Of a stretch of DNA of 5,015 nt, positions 1-5,015 are shown in pieces. The notes below the pieces were generated by a model, which had not been told where the DNA came from, searched no databases, and saw only the letters and a list, made by a program, of their open reading frames with translations. Positions within the stretch are counted from its first letter, which is position 1. Every line of letters starts with the position of its first letter. The translations under genes and the position numbers were made by a program. Source of the DNA: Desulfobacteraceae bacterium (lineage in GTDB: Bacteria > Desulfobacterota > Desulfobacteria > Desulfobacterales > Desulfobacteraceae); NCBI GenBank assembly GCA_022712835.1, contig JAFLJU010000510.1:1-5015 (forward strand). Direction: 5' to 3'.

Positions 1-426
1 CCGCCGGACCAATGCTTTAAGGTTCCGCCCATGGGGGGAGGGTATTCTCTTTTTGACCAGGTGGACATGCGCCTGGATCCTGAGTGTGCCGGATGGACAA
101 CGGGCAAGCTTACGGACAGATCTGTCCAGAAAGGATGGATAAGGTTTAAGGAAAACAGGGAGGTGGATGTGCCAGCCATTACGTTTTTTGCAGACAGTTT
201 TCCCCCCTGTATTTTTGCAAGTCGTGGGATGGTGGCCTGGGTGCCCACCATTGAATACTCGGTGAATGTCAGACAATTGCCTGTGCCGGGCTGGTTGCGG
301 GGAGTTTTTACCACCCGGTTTATCAGCAGCGGTTTGGTGGAAGAGGATGGGGAGCTCTGGGATCAGGAGAATAATTTAATTGCCATTTCCCGTCAGATCG
401 CCAAATATCATCCTAAGGTTGAGTAA
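1..426 (+). CDS. Acyl-CoA thioesterase, TesB-like double hot-dog family (C-terminal part, 5' truncated)
   Basis: The frame is open from base 1 (PPDQCFKVPP...) to a TAA at 424-426. The gene therefore begins outside the window, and the ATG at 31 is internal. The 141 visible residues look like the C-terminal half of the thioesterase family of about 270 residues (4HBT_3 / TesB-like), which hydrolyses acyl-CoA thioesters in the cytoplasm. Typical landmarks are FFADSFPP (visible residues 62-69), WVPTIEYSV (80-88), PGWLRG (96-101), EEDGELWD (114-121) and ISRQIA (129-134). By analogy with E. coli TesB Asp/Thr/Gln, the likely catalytic residues are D65, T83 and Q132, and all three are present. A bidirectional hairpin follows 52 bases after the stop. 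The gene is not part of the oxidase operon, and its acyl substrate cannot be told from sequence. Confidence 0.85.
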   Translation, partial: PPDQCFKVPPMGGGYSLFDQVDMRLDPECAGWTTGKLTDRSVQKGWIRFKENREVDVPAITFFADSFPPCIFASRGMVAWVPTIEYSVNVRQLPVPGWLRGVFTTRFISSGLVEEDGELWDQENNLIAISRQIAKYHPKVE

Positions 427-478
427 AGGGGGCATCGGGTTATGATTCATACCGCTTGTCTAAAATTTTCTAAAAATG

Positions 479-518
479 AAAAAGGCAGTCACCCTGGCAA
501 GGAGTGGCTGCCTTTTTT
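479..518. terminator. Bidirectional intrinsic terminator between convergent genes
   Basis: A GC-containing stem pairs GGCAGTCAC (484-492) with GTGGCTGCC (504-512), with one G-T pair. It is extended by A-T pairs from 479-483 to 513-517. The loop (493-503) can form two further pairs. The + strand reads out as a run of six T (513-518), and the - strand reads out as five T (483-479) followed by more T. It lies 52 bases after the thioesterase stop and 41 bases past the stop of the small leftward gene, so it can terminate both. Confidence 0.88.
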
Positions 519-559
519 CGGAGGCAAAATACTAATTAAATTTACGGAGGGTTGTACGT

Positions 560-703
560 CTATCCTGCTACATCGACCCCGGTGTCACATCCAATGGAGT
601 CAAAGCTTTCACATTCAAAGTTAAACTGTCTTGTGTCCACATGTCCTGCTTCTCTTTCTTCGTCGCTTTCAATATAGTTATTTTCGTTTCTATGGTTGCT
701 CAT
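560..703 (-). CDS. Small acidic protein of unknown function, 47 residues (possible secreted or RiPP-like peptide)
   Basis: I do not recognise this protein. The ATG at 703-701 is preceded by AAAGGAG (716-710) with a 6-base spacer, a near-ideal ribosome binding site. A GTG at 742 would add 13 residues but has no comparable site, so the shorter start is preferred. The product begins MSNHRNENNY and has 12 Asp/Glu against 3 Arg and no Lys, so it is strongly acidic. It has no hydrophobic stretch or signal peptide. Two cysteines, C31 and C39, lie in a C-terminal part rich in Ser, Thr, Gly and Asp (FECESFDSIGC, then DTGVDVAG). A polar leader followed by a Cys/Ser/Thr/Gly tail resembles ribosomally made modified-peptide precursors, but no modifying enzyme or transporter is in the window. 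A promoter about 100 bases upstream and the terminator at 479-518 support a real monocistronic gene. Confidence 0.62.
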   Translation of the reverse strand: MSNHRNENNYIESDEEREAGHVDTRQFNFECESFDSIGCDTGVDVAG

Positions 704-812
704 GGTAGTCTCCTTTCCATGTTCTATTTTATTTTCTGTCACTCGATCGTATCTTCATTTTCATTTTACTTTTCAGCTTTATCGTTGTTTGATCTTTGTG
801 ATTGTTAAATAC

Positions 813-841
813 AGTATGTGTATAAATTTATAAGTTGTCAA
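813..841 (-). promoter_or_regulatory. Sigma70-like promoter for the small leftward gene
   Basis: On the - strand a perfect TTGACA -35 box (841-836) is followed after 17 bases by CATACT (818-813), a 4 of 6 match to TATAAT. Transcription would start near 806 and leave a leader of about 100 bases before the ATG at 703. The AT palindrome at 821-832 lies inside the spacer. This is a consensus match only. Confidence 0.55.
821..832. repeat. 12-bp AT palindrome inside the leftward promoter spacer
   Basis: TATAAATTTATA is a perfect palindrome located between the -35 and -10 boxes of the leftward promoter. That position suits a repressor operator, but an all-A/T palindrome in AT-rich DNA can easily arise by chance. 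It does not extend beyond 12 bases. Confidence 0.3.
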
Positions 842-849
842 GGATAAAG

Positions 850-907
850 TTTTCTTAGCCTAACTTTTCTTCGATAGGTTGTTTTCCAAATCGCCTGCCT
901 AAGAAAA
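850..907. repeat. Long-spaced inverted repeat between the two promoters
   Basis: TTTTCTTAG (850-858) is the exact reverse complement of CTAAGAAAA (899-907), with 40 bases between the arms. It lies just behind both promoters: 9 bases beyond the leftward -35 box and 13 before the rightward -35 box. It could be a pair of half-sites for a shared regulator. Chance is a serious alternative given the composition. Confidence 0.22.
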
Positions 908-920
908 ACGTGAATTCCGC

Positions 921-950
921 TTGACTTGTCCATGCCTTAAATTTTATAAA
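921..950 (+). promoter_or_regulatory. Sigma70-like promoter for the oxidase operon
   Basis: TTGACT (921-926) and TATAAA (945-950) are separated by 18 bases, each matching consensus at 5 of 6 positions. Transcription would start near 957, giving a leader of about 55 bases before the DUF2231 ATG at 1013. No other promoter-like pair stands out in the short gaps downstream, so this probably drives the whole cluster. Confidence 0.6.
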
Positions 951-1012
951 TAAAGAACACTTCATTCACTATTTTAAAAGACAATTAAACATACTCAACA
1001 AAAGGGGATTCC

Positions 1013-1438
1013 ATGACTGAAATGATTTTTGAATTTTTGAGTAAGGTGGGTTTTACACATCCGCTTCATCCTGCATTGACACATATACCCATGGGCATGG
1101 CAATGGGTGCCGTGGTCTTCAGGCTGGCTTCTTTTTTGCCCAAATTGAAGGGGTTGGCAAAAACAGGGTATCATTGCGTTATTCTAGGCCTTTTGGGGAT
1201 CGCACCCACGGCGTTCACAGGATACCTGGACTGGCAGCATCGGTATTCCGGTGCATGGGAATTTTTAATTATATTGAAAATGGTGCTTGCAACGGCCCTG
1301 GCTGGCGTCTTTATCTCCATTGCGATTATGGATGACCCCGAGAACCCCAAATTCGATAAGATAACCGGATTTTATCTTTTGATTGTTCTGTTGGCAATCG
1401 GTCTTGGTTTTTCCGGCGGTGAACTGCAATACGGATAG
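1013..1438 (+). CDS. DUF2231 family four-helix membrane protein
   Basis: This 141-residue protein starts at an ATG preceded by AGGGGA (1003-1008). The N-terminal signature FTHPLHPALTHIPMG (residues 14-28) is characteristic of the DUF2231 family of integral membrane proteins, whose biochemical function is not established. Four hydrophobic segments are visible at roughly 22-41, 52-70, 82-105 and 117-135, and the length is normal for the family. Histidines H16, H19, H24, H54 and H76 lie in or near the membrane, with H24 and H54 in the first two helices. They could ligate haem or metal, which is inference. The C-terminal GGELQYG also fits the family. It is the first gene of the operon, 23 bases before the DOMON gene. 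Position next to a haem-domain protein and an oxidase suggests a role in membrane electron transfer or oxidase assembly. Confidence 0.85.
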   Translation: MTEMIFEFLSKVGFTHPLHPALTHIPMGMAMGAVVFRLASFLPKLKGLAKTGYHCVILGLLGIAPTAFTGYLDWQHRYSGAWEFLIILKMVLATALAGVFISIAIMDDPENPKFDKITGFYLLIVLLAIGLGFSGGELQYG

Positions 1439-1461
1439 GACTATAATAAAGGAGTAATCTT

Positions 1462-2001
1462 ATGATGAAAAAATATATTTTAGCATGGGCGGCCATCTGC
1501 CTTCTTTTTCCGGCTTTCGCTACGGCAAATGAGTATCCGCATAAACTAGAAGCTAAGAATATGACGGTTTTCTGGCGTATTGACAAGGAACAGATCCATG
1601 TCAAATTGACGGCCAAAACAACCGGGTGGGTGGCCATTGGATTTGATCCTGAAAAAGCCATGCAGGGTGCTGATATTATTATTGGTGCCGTGAAAAAAGG
1701 CAAAGTCAAAATAGAAGATCATTATGCGGACAGAAAACGGGGTCATTCCCCGGATAAAAAGCTGGGAGGAGAGAACCATGTGCTCAACCCGGCAGGAGAA
1801 GAAGCCGACGGCGTCACCACGATTTCTTTTTCCCGGGCTCTTGACACCGGTGATAAATGGGACAAACCCATTGTTGCCCAAGGGACCAGCCGGATAATGA
1901 TCGCCTATGGGTCTGGAAGGGATTCCTTTAAAGCCGGACACAAATACAGAGGCATCTATGATATCAATTATTCAACCGGCGAAACAAAAAAGATAAAATG
2001 A
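1462..2001 (+). CDS. Exported DOMON-domain protein, putative periplasmic b-haem binding protein
   Basis: This 179-residue protein has a Sec-type signal peptide: MMKK, a hydrophobic core at about 5-18, and probable cleavage after the FATA near residue 22. The rest matches the DOMON fold, a beta-sandwich that binds haem b or sugars in known members. Landmarks are TGWVAIGF (54-61), AMQGADIIIG (66-75), VTTISFSRAL (118-127) and the C-terminal YGSG...GHKYRGIYDINY (149-170). The conserved Met (M67) and His (H160) occupy the places of the axial haem ligands of cytochrome-type DOMON domains such as that of cellobiose dehydrogenase, so haem binding is plausible. AAGGAG (1449-1454) lies 7 bases before the ATG at 1462; a second ATG at 1465 is possible. 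The stop overlaps the next start (ATGA, 1998-2001), which implies translational coupling to the SCO gene. It is not fused to a cytochrome b561 domain as eukaryotic relatives often are. Confidence 0.8.
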   Translation: MMKKYILAWAAICLLFPAFATANEYPHKLEAKNMTVFWRIDKEQIHVKLTAKTTGWVAIGFDPEKAMQGADIIIGAVKKGKVKIEDHYADRKRGHSPDKKLGGENHVLNPAGEEADGVTTISFSRALDTGDKWDKPIVAQGTSRIMIAYGSGRDSFKAGHKYRGIYDINYSTGETKKIK

Positions 2002-2936
2002 TGCGGTTTTTATCATTATTTTTGTTCTGCTTCCTGCTGACGGTTTTCGTGCCGTTGGTGGGGAGCGCCACGGATCATGTTATGAAAGATTCCGTGGATG
2101 ATCATATGAAAGACCAGGACCCAGCTGCCATGAAGACGGCTCCTGAAACCATGAGTCATGAAACCATGAGTCATGAAAGCATGGTCATAGCTGCTCAAAA
2201 GGAAGAACCCGCCCTGGCCGAACAGGTGAAACTAGAAGAACAATTGGGTAAGTTCATCGATTTTAGCGCCTCCTTTGTGGATGAAAACAACCAACCAATT
2301 GATCTTAAAACTATTTTTGATAAACCGGTCCTTCTGCTGCCCGTTTATTTTATGTGCACCTCGGTGTGTAATTTCCTCCAGGCAGAACTTGCCAATATAT
2401 TAAATCTTGTGGGTCAGACCCCGGGCACCGAATTTAATATCATTACGATGAGTTTTGCCGATGATGAAGATGCGGGTCACGCCAAAACATCCAAGAGAAA
2501 CTATGCCAATTTGCTCAAACGCAAATTTCCCTTGAAAAATTGGTACTACCTGACCTCGGACAATGAAAATATCCGAAAACTTACCGATTCTCTGGGGTAT
2601 TATTTTATTAAAAAGAAAGAACATTTTTATATCCACCCCAGTGCCATGGTGGTGCTGGCAAAGGATGGGAAAATTATCCGGTATCTTTACGGGCCTTCCT
2701 TTCTGCCATTTGATGTGGGGATGGCCCTGAGTGAAGCCGTGGAAGGCGAGCCCGGTATTTCCATCAAAAGAGGGGTGCTCTCTTTTTGTTTTGACTATGA
2801 TCCGGAGAACAAAACCTATGTGTTTAAAATGTTTCGGATCACAGGAACCGCGATCCTGATTCTGCTGGTGGGGTTTGTCCTGTTTCTTGTTTACCCGTCA
2901 AAACGGAGCCGGAGAAAAACAACCTTCGGGCAGTGA
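1998..2936 (+). CDS. sco: SCO1/SenC family copper chaperone for cytochrome c oxidase, membrane anchored
   Basis: This 312-residue protein begins with a signal or anchor segment (about 4-22). A Met/His-rich linker (27-62, including TMSHETMSHESM) follows, then a thioredoxin-fold SCO domain at about 84-250. The copper motif CTSVC gives C120 and C124, and H213 in YIHPSAM is the expected third ligand, so all copper-binding residues are present. SCO proteins deliver copper to, or reduce the cysteines of, the CuA site in oxidase subunit II on the outer face of the membrane. A second hydrophobic helix at about 281-299, followed by the basic SKRSRRK, anchors the C-terminus. Many SCO proteins have only the N-terminal anchor, but a C-terminal one recurs in some bacterial oxidase operons. 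The ATG overlaps the preceding stop by four bases (an in-frame ATG follows at 2001). The subunit I gene starts 72 bases downstream. Confidence 0.9.
   Translation: MMRFLSLFLFCFLLTVFVPLVGSATDHVMKDSVDDHMKDQDPAAMKTAPETMSHETMSHESMVIAAQKEEPALAEQVKLEEQLGKFIDFSASFVDENNQPIDLKTIFDKPVLLLPVYFMCTSVCNFLQAELANILNLVGQTPGTEFNIITMSFADDEDAGHAKTSKRNYANLLKRKFPLKNWYYLTSDNENIRKLTDSLGYYFIKKKEHFYIHPSAMVVLAKDGKIIRYLYGPSFLPFDVGMALSEAVEGEPGISIKRGVLSFCFDYDPENKTYVFKMFRITGTAILILLVGFVLFLVYPSKRSRRKTTFGQ
2145..2188 (+). repeat. 15-bp in-frame tandem repeat in the SCO gene, about 2.9 copies
   Basis: GAAACCATGAGTCAT occurs at 2145-2159 and again, identically, at 2160-2174. A degenerate third copy, GAAAGCATGGTCAT, follows at 2175-2188. 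In the SCO reading frame the unit encodes the Met/His repeat ETMSH. Exact identity of two copies suggests recent slippage duplication that kept the frame and enlarged a likely metal-binding linker. Confidence 0.85.
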
Positions 2937-3008
2937 TCTGTTAATGCCCGGTATCCTCTTCTTTTCATGCTGATTGTTATCCCCTAGGAACCCTAATGTG
3001 AGGTTGCA

Positions 3009-4640
3009 ATGGAACAGAGATCATTTTTTGAAACCCCTTCACCGGCTCGGTATAAGGGCATTGGGTCCTGGCTGTTAACCACGGACCATAAACGCATCGG
3101 ATTGATGTATCTGTTTGCCATTGTGTTCTGGTTTCTTCTGGCCGTTCTCCTGGGCGGACTCATTCGGTTGGAACTCATGTTCCCCGGTGAAACCATTATG
3201 GGTGCCCAATTGTACAACTCTGCCTTTACCCTCCACGGGGTGATCATGATTTTTTTGTTCATCATTCCCGCCCTGCCGGCGGTGTTTGGCAATTTTTTCC
3301 TGCCCATGCAGATTGGCACCGATGATGTGTTTTTCCCCAAGCTGAACCTGTTGTCCTGGTATTTGTACATGCTGGGCGGGGTCATCGCCATCCTTTCCCT
3401 TTTTTCAGACGGATTCCCGGATACCGGCTGGACCTTTTATGTGCCTTTTTCCATTTCCACCAATACCAATGTTTCCACGGCAGTGTTTGCCGCCTTTGTT
3501 CTGGGGTTTGCCTCCATGCTGACGGGCTTGAACTTTATCACCACCATCCACAGGATGCGTCACCCCAAAATGAGCTGGATGCAAATCCCTTTGTTTACCT
3601 GGAGTCTCTACGCCACATCCTGGGTGCAGTTGCTGGCAACCCCCATTGTCTCGATCACCCTGGTGTTGGTGATGGTGGAGCGGTATTTTAACGTGGGACT
3701 TTTTGATCCAGCCAAGGGCGGGGATCCCATCTTGTATCAGCATCTGTTTTGGATGTATTCCCATCCGGCAGTCTATATCATGATTTTACCGGGCATGGGG
3801 GTGATCTCCGAGATCATTCCTGTTTTTGCCAGAAAATCAATTTTCGGGTACAAGGCCATTGTGGTCTCTTCCATGGCCATTGCCATTGCAGGATCGCTTG
3901 TCTGGGCCCACCACATGTATACCAGCGGCATGAGCGATACGGCTGTTTTTGTGTTTTCTCTGTTGACATTTGTGGTGGCCATCCCTTCGGCTATCAAGGT
4001 CTTTTCATGGGTGGCTACCCTCTACAAGGGGTCCATTGAAATGAGCCCTCCTTTGTTTTTAGCCCTGTGTTTTATCTATCTATTTTCCGTGGGGGGACTT
4101 ACAGGGTTGGTGGTAGGAGCCGCGGGCACAGATATCCATGTCCATGATACCCATTTTGTGGTGTCTCATTTTCATTTTACCATGTTCGGGGGAACCGGAT
4201 TTGCTTTTTTTGCGGCCCTCCATTATTGGTGGCCCAAAATGTTCGGGCGGATGTACAATTTTAAGCGGGCCTATATTGCATCTATCCTTGTGACCGGCGG
4301 GTTTATCTTTCACTATGTGCCCATGTTTATCCTGGGGATGCAGGGCATGCCAAGGCGGTATTATGATTATCTGCCCCAGTATGCCACCGGCAATTTTCTG
4401 GCGGGCTTCGGGGCCCTGTTCATGATCATCGGTATCTTTATGATGATGGCCAATTTGATGGTGTCCCTGAGACAGGAAAGAAATGCCCCGGCCGATCCCT
4501 GGGGAGGGGTGACCCTGGAATGGATGACCCCGTCTCCTCCTCCCCTTCATAATTTTGAGAGCGAACCCAAGGTACTGGATTACCCATACGATTTTTCCGG
4601 GGTGATTAAAAAATTTGCCAAAAAAACCAAGGGAGTCTGA
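3009..4640 (+). CDS. ctaD: Cytochrome c oxidase subunit I, haem-copper oxidase type A2
   Basis: This complete 543-residue polytopic protein is the catalytic core that reduces O2 to water and pumps protons. Visible ligands are H76 (TLHG) and H389 for the low-spin haem, H387 for the high-spin haem (SHFHF), and H252, H301 and H302 for CuB. Y256 in HPAVY is the expected His-Tyr crosslink residue. Helix VI reads YSHPAVY (250-256), the Tyr-Ser motif of A2 oxidases, instead of the GHPEVY glutamate of A1 enzymes. D106 (TDDVFFP) fits the D-channel entrance and K330 (SAIKVFSW) the K-channel. H379-D380 fit the Mg site near subunit II. The C-terminus has WGGVTLEWMTPSPPP (498-512), usual for the family. 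The start follows a modest GAGG (3000-3003) and an in-frame TAA at 2994, so it is the only reasonable ATG. No cytochrome c or subunit III domain is fused. The stop abuts the subunit III start. Confidence 0.97.
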   Translation: MEQRSFFETPSPARYKGIGSWLLTTDHKRIGLMYLFAIVFWFLLAVLLGGLIRLELMFPGETIMGAQLYNSAFTLHGVIMIFLFIIPALPAVFGNFFLPMQIGTDDVFFPKLNLLSWYLYMLGGVIAILSLFSDGFPDTGWTFYVPFSISTNTNVSTAVFAAFVLGFASMLTGLNFITTIHRMRHPKMSWMQIPLFTWSLYATSWVQLLATPIVSITLVLVMVERYFNVGLFDPAKGGDPILYQHLFWMYSHPAVYIMILPGMGVISEIIPVFARKSIFGYKAIVVSSMAIAIAGSLVWAHHMYTSGMSDTAVFVFSLLTFVVAIPSAIKVFSWVATLYKGSIEMSPPLFLALCFIYLFSVGGLTGLVVGAAGTDIHVHDTHFVVSHFHFTMFGGTGFAFFAALHYWWPKMFGRMYNFKRAYIASILVTGGFIFHYVPMFILGMQGMPRRYYDYLPQYATGNFLAGFGALFMIIGIFMMMANLMVSLRQERNAPADPWGGVTLEWMTPSPPPLHNFESEPKVLDYPYDFSGVIKKFAKKTKGV

Positions 4641-5015
4641 ATGTCTTCTCATGCTATAGATCCGATAAAAAAGGGTGATCCCGTGAAAACAGGCGATCCC
4701 GTGAAAACGGGCGAATCCATGAAAACGGGCGAATCCATGAAAACAGATGAAGCCGGGAAAAAAATGGGGATGTGGCTTTTTCTATACACGGAAATTATCC
4801 TGTTTGGTGGGCTTTTTGTTCTCTATGCGGTTTATTTTAGCAAATATACCCAAGATTTCATTGAAGGAGGCAAGGAGTTGAATCGGGTTTTCGGGGTGGT
4901 GAATACCGTTATCCTGCTCATCTCCAGTTTTGCCGTAGCAGCGTCCATCACGGCCGTGCAAAAAGGCCAGAGAAAAATTGCCCTCTGGGCCATTGGCGCC
5001 TCCCTTGGCTGTGGG
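4641..5015 (+). CDS. ctaE: Cytochrome c oxidase subunit III, N-terminal part (cut by window edge)
   Basis: The ATG directly follows the TGA of subunit I (TGAATG), with GGGAG (4631-4635) as ribosome binding site inside the upstream gene. The frame stays open for 125 codons to the window end. Residues 42-66 (MGMWLFLYTEIILFGG and following) are the characteristic helix of the short, five-helix bacterial subunit III that lacks the first two helices of the seven-helix form. E51 is the conserved glutamate. A second helix (about 84-105, FGVVNTVILLISS) and the start of a third (113 onward) follow. Subunit III stabilises the oxidase and its proton uptake and has no redox centre. The first 40 residues are an unusual polar, Lys-rich extension made of four six-residue repeats (GDPVKT twice, GESMKT twice). 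The remaining helices lie outside the window. Confidence 0.92.
   Translation, partial: MSSHAIDPIKKGDPVKTGDPVKTGESMKTGESMKTDEAGKKMGMWLFLYTEIILFGGLFVLYAVYFSKYTQDFIEGGKELNRVFGVVNTVILLISSFAVAASITAVQKGQRKIALWAIGASLGCG
4674..4745 (+). repeat. 18-bp in-frame tandem repeat at the 5' end of the subunit III gene, 4 copies
   Basis: Four 18-base units lie at 4674-4691, 4692-4709, 4710-4727 and 4728-4745. They encode GDPVKT, GDPVKT, GESMKT and GESMKT. Units 1-2 and units 3-4 are nearly identical pairs, with a shared ATGAAAAC or GTGAAAAC core throughout. This suggests a first duplication, divergence and a second duplication, always in frame. The repeats lie before the first membrane helix. Confidence 0.88.

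Larger units (their letters stand above)
704..1012. other. AT-rich divergent intergenic region, no gene seen
   Basis: These 309 bases separate the leftward small gene from the rightward oxidase operon. They are clearly richer in A/T than the flanking genes, and I see no convincing coding frame, tRNA or structured RNA. They hold two outward-facing sigma70-like promoters (813-841 leftward, 921-950 rightward), a 12-bp AT palindrome and one long-spaced inverted repeat. They also hold the ribosome binding sites of both flanking genes (AAAGGAG at 710-716 on the - strand, AGGGGA at 1003-1008 on the + strand). I found no convincing FNR (TTGAT-N4-ATCAA) or full CRP site. Confidence 0.7.

Noticed and set aside
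31..33. ATG at 31 as the thioesterase start
   Set aside because: The frame is open to base 1, the upstream residues are plausible protein, and a start here would remove the N-terminal hot-dog domain.
442..624. 60-codon + strand open frame after the thioesterase
   Set aside because: It runs through the terminator hairpin and lies antisense to the better supported small leftward gene; it has no good ribosome binding site and no recognisable product.
704..742. Upstream GTG start extending the small leftward protein by 13 residues
   Set aside because: The GTG lacks a Shine-Dalgarno sequence, and the extension would overlay the AAAGGAG site that clearly serves the ATG at 703.
788..816. FNR- or CRP-like site near TTTGATCTTTGTGATTG
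   Set aside because: Only half-sites (TTGAT, TGTGA) are present; the matching ATCAA or TCACA arm is missing at the required spacing.
2937..3008. Possible terminator or separate promoter between the SCO and subunit I genes
   Set aside because: These 72 bases have no GC hairpin with a T-run and no convincing -35/-10 pair, so one operon is the simpler reading.
4080..4652. 190-codon - strand open frame opposite the end of subunit I
   Set aside because: It is antisense to an unmistakable oxidase gene, and its His/Gly/Pro-rich translation reflects reverse-complemented membrane-protein codons. The other antisense or alternate-frame ORFs at 1326-1709, 1546-1941, 2993-3391, 3405-3764 and 3749-4039 fail in the same way.

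Overview
The window reads as a bacterial chromosome segment built around an aerobic respiratory gene cluster, with two unrelated genes at its left end. The protein families (A2-type haem-copper oxidase, SCO protein with a C-terminal anchor, DUF2231, DOMON), the moderate base composition and the AT-rich intergenic DNA fit a Gram-negative proteobacterium or Desulfobacterota member. My best guess is a Desulfobacteraceae-like organism, but this rests on general resemblance and no search was run.

Left part (1-703): the C-terminal half of an acyl-CoA thioesterase enters from the left edge on the + strand and ends at 426. It faces a 47-codon acidic small protein on the - strand (703-560). A hairpin at 479-518 with U-runs on both strands lies between their 3' ends and can terminate both. 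The small gene has a strong Shine-Dalgarno sequence and a good sigma70-like promoter, so it looks like a complete transcription unit. It is the least explained item in the window.

Divergent intergenic region (704-1012): 309 AT-rich bases carry a leftward promoter (-35 TTGACA), a rightward promoter (TTGACT-18-TATAAA), a 12-bp AT palindrome and a 9-bp inverted repeat. No gene is visible there.

Right part (1013-5015): five closely packed + strand genes look like one operon. They encode a four-helix DUF2231 membrane protein, an exported DOMON-domain protein (possible b-haem carrier), a SCO/SenC copper chaperone with a Met/His-rich linker, cytochrome c oxidase subunit I (A2 type, complete, with all haem, CuB and K-channel residues present), and the start of subunit III, cut by the window edge. 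Spacings are 23 bp, a 4-bp ATGA overlap, 72 bp and 0 bp.

Inferred roles: the SCO protein delivers copper (normally to CuA of subunit II). Subunits I and III form the oxidase core. The DUF2231/DOMON pair may form a membrane plus periplasmic electron-transfer module. Subunit II is not in the window and should lie to the right. Two in-frame tandem repeats (15 bp in the SCO gene, 18 bp in the subunit III gene) lengthen polar N-terminal segments.
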